A stretch of 18,401 nucleotides of DNA from Clostridiaceae bacterium (GTDB lineage Bacteria; Bacillota_A; Clostridia; Clostridiales; Clostridiaceae), in contig JAQSXU010000063.1 in NCBI GenBank assembly GCA_029256485.1, positions 1 through 18,401 of the forward strand, given 5' to 3'. The position numbers were made by a program, and so were the translations under genes. Under the pieces are notes generated by a model, which made no database searches, was not told the origin of the DNA, and worked only from the letters and a program-made list of their open reading frames with translations. Of the stretch, positions 17,978 through 18,401 are shown piece after piece (position 1 is the first letter of the stretch; every line of letters starts with the position of its first letter).

Positions 17978-18401
17978 TTATCCTATTACTCTAAATATAG
18001 TGCTGCCAACTTTAATTTCATCTCCATTATTAATCATTGCAGTACCTGAAATTCTTCTATCATTTACTAATGTTCCATTAGTACTGTTCAAATCTTCAAC
18101 AAATATTTCTCCATTTCTATGAAATATATTTATATGATGAGAGGAAACATATGGATCATCTAATATTATGAGATTATCTTGTTTCCTTCCTATGGTAATG
18201 TCTCCTTGAAGAGGTACAACTCCACCCTTTCTAAGATTTGATGGCACTTCGCAATATAATATTTCAAGTCCTAGGGTTTTCCTTCTAACCTTTTTCCTTC
18301 CGCCATTTTTTACATCCTTATACATAATTTTAAGTGCTGTAAGAATAATTATATAAACAATACCGATAATTATTATTTTGAAAATTAAACTCAGTTTACT
18401 T
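17978..18401 (-). CDS. Membrane-anchored FHA-domain protein, N-terminus beyond the window edge
   Basis: FHA domains bind phosphothreonine peptides. The domain here has the conserved GRKQDN, VSSHH and DLNSTNGT motifs, which include the residues that contact the phosphate. An ATG at 18325 would give 115 residues, but the frame stays open to the edge and the 25 codons before that ATG encode a hydrophobic stretch (IIIIGIVYIIILTALKI) flanked by lysines. The true start is therefore probably just outside the window, and the protein has an N-terminal membrane anchor with the FHA domain in the cytoplasm. It lies 13 nt before the SEDS gene. The order FHA, SEDS, PbpA-type PBP resembles the fhaB-rodA-pbpA part of the actinobacterial wall cluster, where Ser/Thr kinases act through the FHA protein. 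No kinase is visible here. Confidence 0.88.
   Translation of the reverse strand, partial: SKLSLIFKIIIIGIVYIIILTALKIMYKDVKNGGRKKVRRKTLGLEILYCEVPSNLRKGGVVPLQGDITIGRKQDNLIILDDPYVSSHHINIFHRNGEIFVEDLNSTNGTLVNDRRISGTAMINNGDEIKVGSTIFRVIG

Overview
The window is a stretch of AT-rich Firmicutes chromosome, most likely from Clostridium sensu stricto or a close relative. The evidence is the low GC content, strong AGGAGG-type ribosome binding sites, the rapZ-yvcK-whiA cluster, a stand-alone DnaE of the low-GC Gram-positive kind followed by pfkA, and an FHA/SEDS/class B PBP set. The species cannot be fixed from the sequence. All fifteen genes lie on the minus strand, so transcription runs from high to low coordinates. 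I saw no mobile element, CRISPR array, tRNA or rRNA, and no gap between genes longer than about 225 bases.

From right to left in transcription order there are five blocks. (1) 18401-15261 is a cell-wall block: an FHA protein cut by the window edge, a SEDS glycosyltransferase (FtsW/RodA family) and a class B penicillin-binding protein, packed with gaps of 1 to 13 nt and closed by a strong intrinsic terminator (15208-15254). (2) 15126-12567 or 11836 is a probable DNA-damage operon: a YdjM-family membrane hydrolase, uvrC and a PHP-family phosphatase, preceded by an extended -10 promoter whose start region is covered by a near-consensus Gram-positive LexA (SOS) box. (3) murB follows with a good promoter of its own, then hisC, whose Shine-Dalgarno sequence is separated from the start codon by a 10-bp hairpin. 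A terminator follows hisC (9590-9632). (4) 9561-1054 is a long probable operon: rapZ, yvcK, whiA, a four-domain HTH-DRTGG-CBS-hotdog regulator, a small Dabb-domain protein and dnaE. The first three junctions overlap or share bases between stop codons and start signals. It ends in an intrinsic terminator. (5) pfkA (6-phosphofructokinase) starts from its own promoter, carries two adjacent perfect inverted repeats in its leader, and runs off the left edge.

Functionally the window joins peptidoglycan synthesis (FHA/SEDS/PBP, murB, and the wall-linked regulators rapZ and yvcK), division control (whiA), DNA replication and repair (dnaE, uvrC) and glycolysis (pfkA). The genes themselves are ordinary housekeeping genes. 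The most informative new observations are regulatory: the SOS box in front of the ydjM-like/uvrC operon, the hairpin that may bridge a distant ribosome binding site of hisC, and the paired palindromes in the pfkA leader. I found no clearly undescribed multi-gene system.
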